Positions 44,646 to 53,244 of a DNA stretch of 53,244 bases are shown piece after piece. The stretch covers positions 1-53,244 of the forward strand of contig CACIUL010000017.1 in assembly GCA_902589825.1 (NCBI GenBank), in the 5' to 3' direction. Every line of letters starts with the position of its first letter. Positions within the stretch are counted from its first letter, which is position 1. The DNA comes from an uncultured Verrucomicrobiota bacterium (GTDB lineage: Bacteria; Verrucomicrobiota; Verrucomicrobiia; Verrucomicrobiales; DEV007). Below the pieces are notes generated by a model, which was not told the DNA's origin, searched no databases, and saw only the letters and a list, made by a program, of their open reading frames with translations. The translations under genes were made by a program, and so were the position numbers.

Positions 44646-45476
44646 TTAAAAGAGCATTCCCTGCACCTCGGCAACCTGCTGCCGGGCAGTTTCCAGATAT
44701 TCATTGTCAATCTCAAAGCCGATGCATCGTTTTGCGCCATACTCAGCTGCCGCCAGTGCCGCGTGCCCGATGCCAAGGAAGGGGTCCAGCACCACCGTTT
44801 GCTCCCCCTTGCCGTGAAGAGCCAGGCATCTGCGTGCCAGTTCAACCGGAAAGGTCGCAGGATGTGGACGTTGACTGTCCCGGTTTTGAATTGTTTTGTA
44901 GGGAATGAACCAGGTATTGCCCCTGCACCGCACATCATTGCCCTTGGTGTGTTCCCAGCGATTGATGTTGCTCTTGTCTGAATAGGGGACACCGATTGCG
45001 AGGCGGTCAATTTTCGTGGAACCTTTCCGGGTCAGGTGAAATAGATATTCATGACAGTCGTTTAAATAACGGGGGGAATTGATGGGCTTAAAATGCCCTA
45101 CTGAAATTTCTCCGCCATCCCGCTGCTCAACCGTGATTGATTTAATCCAGTGGATCGTATTTTGCAGGACAAACTTTTCACGTAAGCGCAAAAGCAGCTC
45201 GTGGGGGAGAAAGGGATTCTTTGGTGAAGCACCCAGGTTAAGGAAAAATGAGCCATCCTCGCGCATTACCCTATTGACCTCATCGCTCCAGACATCACAC
45301 CAATCCAGGAATTCGTCACGCGCAGCCGAGTCTTCAAAACTGCGATAGCTGATATCGAGGTTGTATGGGGGAGAGGTGACGATGACATCCACCGAGGCCG
45401 CTTCCATGGTTCGCATTCCTTCAACGCAATCACCATTGCGCAAATCAAACTCGGTCGCTCTTGAGGGGGTTTTCAC
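44646..45476 (-). CDS. Site-specific DNA methyltransferase (beta-type motif order)
   Basis: A 276-residue standalone methylase. The catalytic motif IV comes first as VIVTSPPYNLDISY, followed by a target-recognition region, and the AdoMet-binding motif I comes last as VVLDPFLGIGHAALAA with IGFEIDNEYLETA. This order (IV ... I) is that of the beta group. The SPPY form is typical of N4-cytosine enzymes but also occurs in N6-adenine ones, so the base is open. No restriction endonuclease is adjacent, so it is an orphan, which often means a role in gene control or defence remnants. It is divergent from the tetR gene. Confidence 0.85.
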   Translation of the reverse strand: MKTPSRATEFDLRNGDCVEGMRTMEAASVDVIVTSPPYNLDISYRSFEDSAARDEFLDWCDVWSDEVNRVMREDGSFFLNLGASPKNPFLPHELLLRLREKFVLQNTIHWIKSITVEQRDGGEISVGHFKPINSPRYLNDCHEYLFHLTRKGSTKIDRLAIGVPYSDKSNINRWEHTKGNDVRCRGNTWFIPYKTIQNRDSQRPHPATFPVELARRCLALHGKGEQTVVLDPFLGIGHAALAAAEYGAKRCIGFEIDNEYLETARQQVAEVQGMLF

Positions 45477-45561
45477 TCATTAATGACTTTGAAGGTCCAT
45501 GTGGCCACAGGCCAAGATAAAATGAACCAGGTCATCGGCGACTGAAGCTGAACATCGAATA

Positions 45562-45597
45562 AAACGTTTGTTTAAAACGGTCGTTTGTGCCTATATT
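45562..45597 (+). promoter_or_regulatory. tetR promoter with overlapping dyad operator
   Basis: TTGTTT (45568-45573) and TATATT (45592-45597) with 18-base spacing form a good promoter. An imperfect dyad runs from AAACG (45562-45566) to CGTTT (45582-45586), and CGTTTGT is repeated directly (45565-45571 and 45582-45588). A repressor bound here would cover the -35 and spacer, which suits TetR-family autorepression. The expected start of transcription is at or next to ATG 45604. Confidence 0.55.
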
Positions 45598-45603
45598 CAC
45601 AAT

Positions 45604-46260
45604 ATGTCGGCAATTGTCAATGAGGCTCCAACTGATACCAGGGAGCGGCTATTGGATGTCGCGGAGCGACTTTTTGCCGAGCATGGGTTTGATGCCGTTT
45701 CCCTTCGTGCTATCACGACTGATGCCGGGGCGAACCTTGCTGCGGTTAATTATTATTTTGGTTCGAAGGAGGCATTGATTGAAGCTGTGGTGGCCAGGCA
45801 CGTGGAGCCGGTTAACCGCAAGAGGATCGAGATCCTCGATGGTATCCGGCAGGGAGGGCAGTGTGATGTAAGAAGCATTGTCATTGCGTTTATTGATCCG
45901 GTTCTTGAGGCTGCTGCGCGTGGGATTGACGGGGATAACCGTTTTTTTAAACTCATGAGTCGCTGCATGGCAGCTCGTGATGAACGGGTTTCAAGGCTGG
46001 TGATGCGGCAATTTCCCGAGGTGGTTGCCCGCTTTGTGGAGATTATTTGTGCGTCCTGCCCTAGTGTAAGCTCTAATACCGCCCATTTACGGTTGATGTT
46101 CATGGCAGGGGCGATGGCACATTCCCTGTTCCATCATGACAAGTTGGCAATTCTTTCGCAGGGGCGTTGTGAGCTGCCTTCTTTTGAGGTGTTGCGTGAG
46201 GAGATGGTGATTTTTCTAGCCGCTGGCCTTACGGCGGGGGAAATGGAGGCCGGGAAATGA
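45604..46260 (+). CDS. TetR/AcrR family transcriptional regulator
   Basis: A 218-residue repressor. The N-terminal helix-turn-helix is classic: TRERLLDVAERLFAEHGFDAVSLRAITTDAGANLAAVNYYFGSKEALIEAV. The C-terminal part (about 80-215) is the variable ligand-binding domain and appears to be of the CerR-like C-terminal type. The four-base overlap with the outer-membrane factor gene places it at the head of an efflux operon that it most likely represses until an inducer binds. The predicted promoter places the transcript start almost on the ATG, so translation may be leaderless, unless TTG 45568 is used. Confidence 0.92.
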   Translation: MSAIVNEAPTDTRERLLDVAERLFAEHGFDAVSLRAITTDAGANLAAVNYYFGSKEALIEAVVARHVEPVNRKRIEILDGIRQGGQCDVRSIVIAFIDPVLEAAARGIDGDNRFFKLMSRCMAARDERVSRLVMRQFPEVVARFVEIICASCPSVSSNTAHLRLMFMAGAMAHSLFHHDKLAILSQGRCELPSFEVLREEMVIFLAAGLTAGEMEAGK

Positions 46261-47702
46261 ACAGGGTGGTTGAGATGAGCTTGCGGTCCCTGATCCATGT
46301 CGGTCTTGCCTTCGCCTTGTCAGGATGCGTGGCAAAAATACCCCCTTCAAATAAGGATATTCTCGGAGTGGATCTGCCTGCAGCCTACAGCAGCAGGCTG
46401 GATGAATCAGCCGTATCGACAGATTGGGTCAGCCAGCTTTCAGGTGACCGGGTGCTGAAGGAATTAATTGAGGATGTAAAGAAAAACAACTGGGATATCA
46501 AGAAAGCAGCCGTCCGGGTTGAGACAGCCGCTGCAAATGCCAGGATTGCAGGTTCCAGAAAATTTCCCATTCTGAGTACAAGTGTTGAGGGGAGGCGTGC
46601 ACAGCAGGCCTTTATCGGATTTCCTTTTGGTGAGAAGTCCGGTGGTGGTGGGGACGGGGAAATTGCCAAGGCGTTGTCGAATAATTTCGGGGCTTCACTA
46701 AACCTATCATGGGAGGTGGACTTGTGGGGCCGTATCAGGGCCGGTCAGGAAGCTTATATTGCAGAGGTTCAGGCAGCGTCCGAGGATCTGCGCGGGGTGG
46801 CTTCCTCCCTGGCTGCCCAGACGGCCAAGATCTGGTTTGCGCTTCTTGAGGCCAATGAGCAAATCGCCTTGAGTGAAGAGGGGTTGGCCAGTTTCGTTGA
46901 GACGCAACGTACGGTGCGCGACGCATTTGATTCAGGCAACGGTTCAGCTTCGCAGGTGCGCGTGGCATCTGCTGATGTTCAGACAGCCAAGGCATTGCTT
47001 GAGGAGCGCCGTGCACAAAAGCGTGCGGCACAACGACAGATAGAGTTATTGCTCGGGCGTTATCCTGCTGCCGAGCTGGAAGCATCCGGGGGCTTTCCGG
47101 AGATGCCGGTTCCACCGCCCTCAGGAGTTCCTTCCGGTCTCTTGCTTCGGAGGTCGGACATTATTGCCGCTGAGCGGCGGTTAACGGCAGCGCATCGGCG
47201 TATCAAGGAGGCAAAGCTGGCGCTTTTTCCCCAGATTAAGCTTACCGGAAGCGGCGGTACCGCGAGTGAATCATTAAGGCAATTAACCAATTCCGGCCTC
47301 GGTGTCTGGAGTATAGCGGGGGGATTTGGGCAGCAGATTTTTCGCGCAGGGGAAGTCCTTGGGAACCTGAAGTTGCGTAAGCTTGACCAGTCCGAGGCTT
47401 ATATTGATTACCAGCGAGCTGTTCTCAAGGCGCTTGGTGAGGTTGAGACACGGCTTGATAATGAGGTTGTATTACGCAAGCGGGAGGAGGCATTACGGGC
47501 CGCAGAGGAGGACTTGATTGCCGCCTTTGACCGTTCCTTGGATGAATACAGAAGGGGTGTGGGTAATGCGACGAGTCTATTGCTCACGCAGAGACAGATG
47601 CTTGGTGTGCGGTCCCAGGTGCTGACATTGCGGCGTTTGCGCCTATACAACCGGGTTAACCTGCACCTTGCACTAGGAGGGAGCATTGAGAAGGAAAAAT
47701 GA
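46257..47702 (+). CDS. TolC-like outer-membrane efflux lipoprotein (NodT family)
   Basis: A 481-residue outer-membrane channel component. The N-terminal signal ends in the lipobox LSGC with Cys near residue 23, so it is anchored by lipid. Two repeated OEP halves follow, each with long helices (for example EDVKKNNWDIKKAAVRVETAAANARIAGSRKFP and LRRSDIIAAERRLTAAHRRIKEAKLALFPQIKLTGSGG). Together three copies make the exit duct that receives substrates from the RND pump. Start and stop overlap both neighbours by four bases. Confidence 0.93.
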   Translation: MNRVVEMSLRSLIHVGLAFALSGCVAKIPPSNKDILGVDLPAAYSSRLDESAVSTDWVSQLSGDRVLKELIEDVKKNNWDIKKAAVRVETAAANARIAGSRKFPILSTSVEGRRAQQAFIGFPFGEKSGGGGDGEIAKALSNNFGASLNLSWEVDLWGRIRAGQEAYIAEVQAASEDLRGVASSLAAQTAKIWFALLEANEQIALSEEGLASFVETQRTVRDAFDSGNGSASQVRVASADVQTAKALLEERRAQKRAAQRQIELLLGRYPAAELEASGGFPEMPVPPPSGVPSGLLLRRSDIIAAERRLTAAHRRIKEAKLALFPQIKLTGSGGTASESLRQLTNSGLGVWSIAGGFGQQIFRAGEVLGNLKLRKLDQSEAYIDYQRAVLKALGEVETRLDNEVVLRKREEALRAAEEDLIAAFDRSLDEYRRGVGNATSLLLTQRQMLGVRSQVLTLRRLRLYNRVNLHLALGGSIEKEK

Positions 47703-48871
47703 AGAACTGGGTTAAAATTGTATTGTCTGTTTGTATTGTCCTTGCCGGGGTGGGGATCAGTTGGGTGCTGGTCAAAACCAAGCCTAAAGCTGCCCAAAAA
47801 CCCCGTAGCATCCAGTTGCCTTTCGTCGATGTCACCAAGGCAAGCAGGACCGATTATGCAGTGAGGATTGCTTCGCAAGGTGAAGTGATACCCGGTCGCA
47901 GGACATCACTGGCTGCAGAGGTTTCAGGCAAGGTTGTCTGGGTTTCTCCGAAGTTTGAGGTGGGGGAACGTTTTGAAGAGGATGAGATATTGATCGAGAT
48001 TGATCGTTCGGATTATGAGGCGGCAGAAATACTGGCGGCTTCCGAGCTTGCAACTGCTGCCCTGAACCTGGAGAAGGAACATGCGCTCTCAGCACAGGCC
48101 AAACGCGACTGGGAAGCCCTTGGTGGTGGAGGGAAGGCGAGTGAACTGGTTCTGCGCAAACCCCAGTTAAGCAGTGCCATTAAGCGTGTTGATGCGGCTC
48201 AAGCCGCGTTGGATAAGGCAAAGCGTGACCTGTTGCGCACAAAGGTCAGAGCCCCCTATTCCTGCCAGCTTAAGGCCACATTCACCGATAAGGGATCCTT
48301 ACTGGTTTCCGGTGCCCTGATTGCCGATTTATTCAGCCGGGATTTTGAGCTGCGCCTGCCGGTGTCACTTGAGGATTTCAGGTTTATCGACATGACATCC
48401 AAGGTGGAAGTGACCTTCATGGCGGGATTCGGCGGCGAGGAGGTTACGTGGAAAGGCAGTCTGCTGCGCACCGAGGGTCAGGTTGACCGCGGCAGCCAGT
48501 CAGTTTTCCTTGTTGCCGGGATCGAGCCCGGCAAGCCAGGAACCACCGCTGCAAAATTCCTTGTTCCTGGGATTTTCCTGCGGGCTGAATTAACCGGCAG
48601 GTTGCTGACATCGGTTTATCGGATTCCCCGCAGGGCATTTTATGGCAAGGATCGCATCCTGGTCGTGAATGCAGACAGGACTGCCGAGTTGCGCTCGGTC
48701 ACCGTCATTCGCACGGAGCGCGATGAAGTTGTTGTCAGTAAGGGGATTGATGAGGGGGAGCTTGTTGCCATCAGTCCGGTTCCCAATGTAATCGATGGGA
48801 TGTCGGTTAAGGTCAATGCAGATTCCGGGACGAAGGGATTGGATGACGGTGCAGCAGTGTCAGGTGACTAA
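47699..48871 (+). CDS. RND efflux periplasmic adaptor (HlyD/MFP family)
   Basis: A 390-residue periplasmic adaptor linking pump and channel. It starts with a membrane anchor or signal (IVLSVCIVLAGVGISWVLV). The biotinyl-lipoyl half appears as RTSLAAEVSGKVVWVSPKFEVGERFEEDEILIEID, then a helical hairpin of about 80 residues, then the second lipoyl half RAPYSCQLKATFTDKGSLLVSGALIADL. The beta-barrel and membrane-proximal parts end the protein. The next gene starts nine bases after the stop. Confidence 0.93.
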   Translation: MKNWVKIVLSVCIVLAGVGISWVLVKTKPKAAQKPRSIQLPFVDVTKASRTDYAVRIASQGEVIPGRRTSLAAEVSGKVVWVSPKFEVGERFEEDEILIEIDRSDYEAAEILAASELATAALNLEKEHALSAQAKRDWEALGGGGKASELVLRKPQLSSAIKRVDAAQAALDKAKRDLLRTKVRAPYSCQLKATFTDKGSLLVSGALIADLFSRDFELRLPVSLEDFRFIDMTSKVEVTFMAGFGGEEVTWKGSLLRTEGQVDRGSQSVFLVAGIEPGKPGTTAAKFLVPGIFLRAELTGRLLTSVYRIPRRAFYGKDRILVVNADRTAELRSVTVIRTERDEVVVSKGIDEGELVAISPVPNVIDGMSVKVNADSGTKGLDDGAAVSGD

Positions 48872-48879
48872 CAGGAAAA

Positions 48880-51800
48880 ATGGGTAACATTATTCACTGG
48901 TTTTCACGCAACCACATTCCTGCCAACTTCATCATGGGGGCGGTATTGCTTGCCGGGTTGACCACCTGGTTCAAGCTGGAAAAGGAGATTTTCCCTGAAA
49001 CGGCTACCAACTATGTGGCGGTAAAAATTGCTTATCCGGGAGCGACGCCTGAGGAGGTCGAAAAGGGAGTCTGTATCCCTGTTGAGGAAGCCATCCAGGA
49101 TCTGGAGGGCATCGACATGATGAAGTCGACTTCCGTTGATTCATACGGTGTCATTTATGTCGAGGTTGCCAGTAACTTTGAACTGCGCGATCTGCTGGAT
49201 GACATCAAGAGCAGGGTTGATGCCATTGAGAACCTTGCTGAAAACGCCGAGGCACCGGTTTACGAGGAGATTCTCATCAAGAACCAGGTGCTCACGGTGG
49301 CCATTTCCGCCGATACTGATGAGCGCACGCTGCGTGGATATGCGGAACAAGTGCGAGATGGCCTGTTATCTTTCCAGCCTGCGCCTCCACGGGGTTTTTT
49401 TGCCCGGCTTGGATCCTTGTTCCGCAAGGATAACGGTATCAGCCAGGTGGCCCTTTCAGGGGTGCGTCCCTACGAGATTTCCGTTAATGTCTCCGAGGAT
49501 ACCCTGCGTAGATACGGTTTAACCTTTGCGCAGGTAGCGGAAGCGATTCGCTCCTCATCCCTTGACCTGCCAGGGGGATCGGTACGCACGGATGCCGGGG
49601 AGATTTTAATCAAGGCTGAGGCCAAGCGTTACACTGCGCAGGGCTTTGAAAACATCCCAGTGATTACCCGCCCTGACGGGACCCAGGTGGTGGTCGGCGA
49701 ACTGGCAACCGTTGTCGATGGCTTTGAGGACGTAGACATGAGCAATCGCTTTGACGGCAGGAATGCGGTCACGATCCAGGTGTTTCGCATCGGCAACGAG
49801 GACACGCTGAACGTGGCTCGTGCAGCCAAGGCATACATTGAGCAGGCTCGCGGGGAATTTCCCGATGGGGTGTCCCTTGAAATATGGAATGACAGCTCAA
49901 GGATGCTGGAGGGACGACTGGACCTTTTAGCCAGAAATGGGTTCTGGGGATTGATGTTGGTCCTGATCGTGTTGTCCCTGTTTCTTCGGCCAAGTCTTGC
50001 AGCGCTCGTGACAATTGGTATTCCGGTATCCTTTGCCGGTGCCATCTGGATGATGCCCTACACGGACATTTCAGTGAACATGATCACGCTTTTTGCTTTC
50101 ATCCTCGTGCTTGGTATTGTGGTGGATGACGCCATTGTCGTCGGCGAAAATGTTTACCGGCGAATCCGGGCCGGGGAACATCCCCGTGAGGCCTCATGGA
50201 GAGGAACTCACGAGGTGGGAGTGGTTGTTATCTTCGGCGTATTGACCACTGCCATTGCCTTTGCCCCGATGCTCGGGATCAGCGGGGTCAGTGGCAGGAT
50301 CTGGCGCAACATTCCATGGATCGTTATCCCGACACTGCTCTTCTCACTGTTGCAGTCGAAGTTCATCCTTCCCGCTCACCTTGCGATGCTCAAGCCGGCA
50401 GGAAGCAACAACCGCAAAGGTGCTGTTCTGAGGTTTCAGGACCGTATTGCCCGGGGGCTTGAGCGTTTCGTGGAAATCTTTTACCGCCCGGTGCTTCGCC
50501 GTGCCCTGCACGGCCGTTATCTTGTCCTGGCCGTTTTCTTTGCTCTATTTGCCATTACGCTGGGTATTGTTGGTGGCGGGCGTATCAAGATGGAGTTTTT
50601 TCCTGAGGTGGAGGCAGAGATTATCGCGACCAAGATTACCATGGTTGACGGCATTGCCTTTGAGGCTACCTCTGAGGCGGTTGCGCGAGTTGAGGCTGCT
50701 GCCAAGAAACTAAACGAGATCCATTCAAGCGACTTGGGAAGGCCCCTGGTGTTGCATATGCTGGCCAGTGTCGGCAGCCAGCCATTCAAGACCGGGTTTA
50801 CCCCAATTACTCCCAAGGGTTCCAACCTGGGTGAGGTTTCTCTGGAGTTGTTGCCTGGTGCGCAACGTAAGGTTACGGCCAAGGAACTTGCCGCCCAGTG
50901 GCGTCAACTTGCCGGGGATATTCCCGGAGTGGCTGAAATCAGCTTCCAGAGCCAGGCAGCGGGTGGCGGCAATGCCATTGACCTTGAGATCAGTGGCGGG
51001 GATTTTGAGCAGTTACGCAGTGCCACCGAGCACGTGAAGGAGTCCCTCGCCGGTATCGAGGGTGTCATTGACATTAATGACAGTGACAGGAGCGGGAAGC
51101 GGGAGGTAATCCTCGAATCCCTGCTGCCTGCCGGTGAAGCCCTCGGATTGAGGCTGGCTGATGTCGCCCGCCAAATGAGAAGGGGGTTTTATGGTGAGGA
51201 GGTGCAGAGGTTGCAACGTGGGCGGGATCAAATCAAGGTGATGGTGCGTTACCCGCGATCCGAGCGCACTTCGCTTGAGGATATCGAGCAGATGAAAGTC
51301 CGTACACGCGAGGGCAATGAGGTTCCGCTTTCCGCGGTTGTTGAGTTTGGTGAGGGAAGGGGGGCTGCAACCATCCAGCGAACCGACCGGATGCGGACGA
51401 TACGCATAGCAGCTGATATCGACAAGAACAACCCGAATGCAAATGCCAACGAGGCGCGCCGAACCCTGGAGGAGGATACCTTGAGGGAACTTGGAAAAAA
51501 TTTTCCCGGGATAAAATACGAGTTTCAGGGAGAGCAGAAAGATCAGCAACAGAGCATGCAGGAGATGGGAGTGGGATTCCTCGTGGCCTTGCTGGCCATG
51601 TTCGTAATGATGGCCATTCCCCTGCGCTCCTATATCCAGCCCCTGATCGTGATGAGCGTTATTCCATTTGGGATCGTTGGTGCAGTGGCTGGTCACATGT
51701 TGATGGGAGCAAACCTCAGTATCATGTCAATGTGCGGGATCGTCGCCTTGTCGGGAGTGGTGGTCAATGACAGCCTGGTTCTTGTTGATTACGTCAATCG

Positions 51801-52146
51801 CCACCGCATCCGGGGTCGATCCGTGATTGAGGCTGCCTGGGGTGCTGGTGTTGCCAGATTTCGGCCCATTCTCCTCACTTCATTGACCACCTTTGCCGGG
51901 TTGACGCCCATGCTCCTGGAAACGGACCTGCAGGCCAAGTTCCTGATCCCGATGGCGATTTCCCTTGGCTTCGGGATTCTCTTTGCCACGACAATCACGC
52001 TGATTCTCGTGCCCTGCGTTTACCTGATTCTTGAGGATTTAAAGCGGGCTTTGTTCAAGCAGGCTACTCTCGACAAGTGGGAGACCCGGCGTGTAGAGGA
52101 TGCCAGTGAAAACAAGGAAGACAATCGCAATGAGTTTGCGATGTAA
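48880..52146 (+). CDS. RND efflux pump permease (AcrB/HAE-type)
   Basis: A 1088-residue proton-driven inner-membrane pump, the normal size for this family. It has the 12-helix RND plan in two halves, each with a large periplasmic loop. The TM4 proton-relay site is seen as GIVVDDAIVVGENVYRR (twin Asp), preceded by FILVLGI. The second half has a matching GIVALSGVVVNDSLVLVDY. An unusual extra segment (near 165-185, PAPPRGFFARLGSLFRKD) lies in the first periplasmic domain. The substrate class is unknown; drugs, bile-like lipids or solvents are typical for TetR-controlled pumps. Confidence 0.95.
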   Translation: MGNIIHWFSRNHIPANFIMGAVLLAGLTTWFKLEKEIFPETATNYVAVKIAYPGATPEEVEKGVCIPVEEAIQDLEGIDMMKSTSVDSYGVIYVEVASNFELRDLLDDIKSRVDAIENLAENAEAPVYEEILIKNQVLTVAISADTDERTLRGYAEQVRDGLLSFQPAPPRGFFARLGSLFRKDNGISQVALSGVRPYEISVNVSEDTLRRYGLTFAQVAEAIRSSSLDLPGGSVRTDAGEILIKAEAKRYTAQGFENIPVITRPDGTQVVVGELATVVDGFEDVDMSNRFDGRNAVTIQVFRIGNEDTLNVARAAKAYIEQARGEFPDGVSLEIWNDSSRMLEGRLDLLARNGFWGLMLVLIVLSLFLRPSLAALVTIGIPVSFAGAIWMMPYTDISVNMITLFAFILVLGIVVDDAIVVGENVYRRIRAGEHPREASWRGTHEVGVVVIFGVLTTAIAFAPMLGISGVSGRIWRNIPWIVIPTLLFSLLQSKFILPAHLAMLKPAGSNNRKGAVLRFQDRIARGLERFVEIFYRPVLRRALHGRYLVLAVFFALFAITLGIVGGGRIKMEFFPEVEAEIIATKITMVDGIAFEATSEAVARVEAAAKKLNEIHSSDLGRPLVLHMLASVGSQPFKTGFTPITPKGSNLGEVSLELLPGAQRKVTAKELAAQWRQLAGDIPGVAEISFQSQAAGGGNAIDLEISGGDFEQLRSATEHVKESLAGIEGVIDINDSDRSGKREVILESLLPAGEALGLRLADVARQMRRGFYGEEVQRLQRGRDQIKVMVRYPRSERTSLEDIEQMKVRTREGNEVPLSAVVEFGEGRGAATIQRTDRMRTIRIAADIDKNNPNANANEARRTLEEDTLRELGKNFPGIKYEFQGEQKDQQQSMQEMGVGFLVALLAMFVMMAIPLRSYIQPLIVMSVIPFGIVGAVAGHMLMGANLSIMSMCGIVALSGVVVNDSLVLVDYVNRHRIRGRSVIEAAWGAGVARFRPILLTSLTTFAGLTPMLLETDLQAKFLIPMAISLGFGILFATTITLILVPCVYLILEDLKRALFKQATLDKWETRRVEDASENKEDNRNEFAM

Positions 52147-52185
52147 GCCTGATTGACGGATGAAAGGAAGTTGCGCTTTAGCGCT

Positions 52186-53112
52186 TTAGCGAGAACCAAA
52201 TTTCTTGGAAAAATCCTCCGGCTTCACATCGGGGGCCCTGCCACCACCATCATTTCCTCCCCTGTTCCGGAACGGATTTTCACCGCCCTGCAGAAGTTTC
52301 CTGAGCGCATCAATATCCTTTTCATCGAAACGTGGACGGTCGCCGTCACCGTCACGGTCACGGTCACGGTCACGGTCATTATCATCTTCTCCGGTAAAGC
52401 CCCGCTGGCGCGTGTCGGATTGTTCTGAATCTCCCCAGCTTACCGGATCCATCCTGCTCCCCGGCGATTTCCACTCCTTAACCGGTTCACCATCGGGACC
52501 ATATATCCTCAGGATGACTCCCAGCAGGCTTTCCTTGAAACTGTAGGATGATCCATATCCGCGGTAACTGCGCCCGCTGGCACTTTCGATTTTAGCTGTG
52601 CTCACAAAGGTGTATTGCTCGTTGTAACGCAATGGCCCCTTTACGGTTTCAGTTCCGCGCTGGAACTTCAGGGATTTTGACCTGCCAGCAGAAACAGTGC
52701 GGTGATCGATTCGCAGGTCGCTGACCGGCTGCCTGGTCAGGTTGGTGACCGTGATTTCATACACATAGACTTCCGTCTTGCTGCTGGAGAAATAACTGCG
52801 GGAACTTTTTGTTGCCTCCGACTGCTTTTTCTTCACGGCTTCCACCCTGAAGGCATAAGCAAGGGTCGGCGGGGTTTTCTTCATCCAGTCACGAATGAAT
52901 TGCTGGTCTTTTTCACTGAAGACATCAATCTTGACATCCATTTTCTTCCCGTCCTTGTCGATCTTCACAATGTTGCCATCAGCACCCGTGTGGGATACCA
53001 GCTCGGCGACCATTACCCGGCCGAACTTGTCCTCAAATTGCTTGGCTTCAATGCCGGAGAGCGACATACAAGCCATTGCTGTCAGTCCCAGAAGTTGTAA
53101 GATTGATTTCAT
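52186..53112 (-). CDS. Secreted protein with SHD1-like start and Asp/Arg repeat tail
   Basis: A 308-residue protein with a signal peptide (SILQLLGLTAMACMSLSGIEA). Residues 22-85 (FGRVMVAELVSHTGADGNIVKIDKDGKKMDVKIDVFSEKDQQFI) resemble the small SHD1-like domain common in Planctomycetes and Verrucomicrobia. A beta-rich part of about 120 residues follows (VYVYEITVTNLTRQPVSDLRIDH). The C-terminal 70 residues are low-complexity: a DRDRDRDRDGDGD run and a Gly/Asn-rich tail. Function unknown. The repeat lies on a hexanucleotide tract (52345-52380). It is convergent with the RND pump gene. Confidence 0.75.
   Translation of the reverse strand: MKSILQLLGLTAMACMSLSGIEAKQFEDKFGRVMVAELVSHTGADGNIVKIDKDGKKMDVKIDVFSEKDQQFIRDWMKKTPPTLAYAFRVEAVKKKQSEATKSSRSYFSSSKTEVYVYEITVTNLTRQPVSDLRIDHRTVSAGRSKSLKFQRGTETVKGPLRYNEQYTFVSTAKIESASGRSYRGYGSSYSFKESLLGVILRIYGPDGEPVKEWKSPGSRMDPVSWGDSEQSDTRQRGFTGEDDNDRDRDRDRDGDGDRPRFDEKDIDALRKLLQGGENPFRNRGGNDGGGRAPDVKPEDFSKKFGSR
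52345..52380 (-). repeat. GTCACG hexanucleotide tandem repeat in a coding region
   Basis: Four perfect GTCACG units (52351-52374) with imperfect units on both sides. It codes for alternating Asp-Arg on the minus strand. Slippage would change protein length by two residues per unit without breaking the frame. Confidence 0.85.
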
Positions 53113-53244
53113 AATTAACGTTTTCCCTGTTTCTATGATTTAGCAGGAGAAGGCGAAGTCAAGATTTTGTCTGCCCATTTGCCCGTATTTTTCAACCGGT
53201 AATGAGCTTTTTTCACCCATATGGGCATTGACTATTTGATCCCC

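Overview
The window reads as a continuous stretch of chromosome from a Gram-negative bacterium. A PVC-superphylum member, most likely a marine-type Verrucomicrobiota of the Opitutae kind, fits best. The evidence is the mixture of protein families: DUF3472, DUF1080 and DUF5069 proteins, a lysine/alanine/proline-rich histone H1-like protein, a long-form IspH, AsmA-like and LpxL-like envelope proteins, and a TolC/HlyD/RND pump that requires an outer membrane. The taxonomic call is inference from family content only; there is no rRNA in the window. No insertion sequence, prophage, integrase or CRISPR array was seen.

Layout. 1-2453 holds secreted carbohydrate-related proteins (a 5'-truncated beta-sandwich protein, DUF3472, DUF1080). 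2568-5342 holds an Fe/Mn superoxide dismutase with a small partner and a sodium:solute symporter. 5343-8579 holds the replication genes dnaA and dnaN, with dnaA preceded by a tiny overlapping leader ORF. 8634-13644 (minus strand) holds hisH, hisB, a coiled-coil membrane-anchored protein and a DUF255 thioredoxin-like protein. 13789-15250 is a ParA ATPase overlapping a small possible roadblock-like partner. 15340-22153 holds an ABCG-type transporter with a calcium-site-like loop, FtsH, a lipid A acyltransferase relative and a metallopeptidase. 22500-24864 holds ispH, a long AT-rich gene-free stretch, the histone-like gene and tRNA-Val(GAC). 24912-28343 holds the sulfite reductase hemoprotein, a GNAT acetyltransferase and a coiled-coil membrane protein.

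28344-33179 is a translation block on the minus strand: rpmI, a structured spacer, rplT, pheS and pheT, followed by what I read as a 6S RNA gene (28744-28936) with its own terminator. 33353-38596 holds a soluble hybrid histidine kinase, an AsmA-like protein and a YycJ-type metallo-hydrolase. 38697-44062 holds trpE, a MutT-like Nudix hydrolase and an apparently exported, rearranged PEP-synthase-like protein. 44063-45476 (minus) holds a DUF5069 protein and an orphan DNA methyltransferase. 45604-52146 is a tightly overlapped four-gene efflux operon (TetR regulator, TolC-like lipoprotein, adaptor, RND pump). 52186-53112 is a secreted protein with an Asp/Arg hexanucleotide repeat.

Most genes are housekeeping. 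The points most worth following up are the 6S RNA candidate, the exported PEP-synthase-like protein, the dnaA leader ORF, the ParA/partner pair, the tetR promoter that points to leaderless translation, and the structured RNA-like element at 28368-28467.
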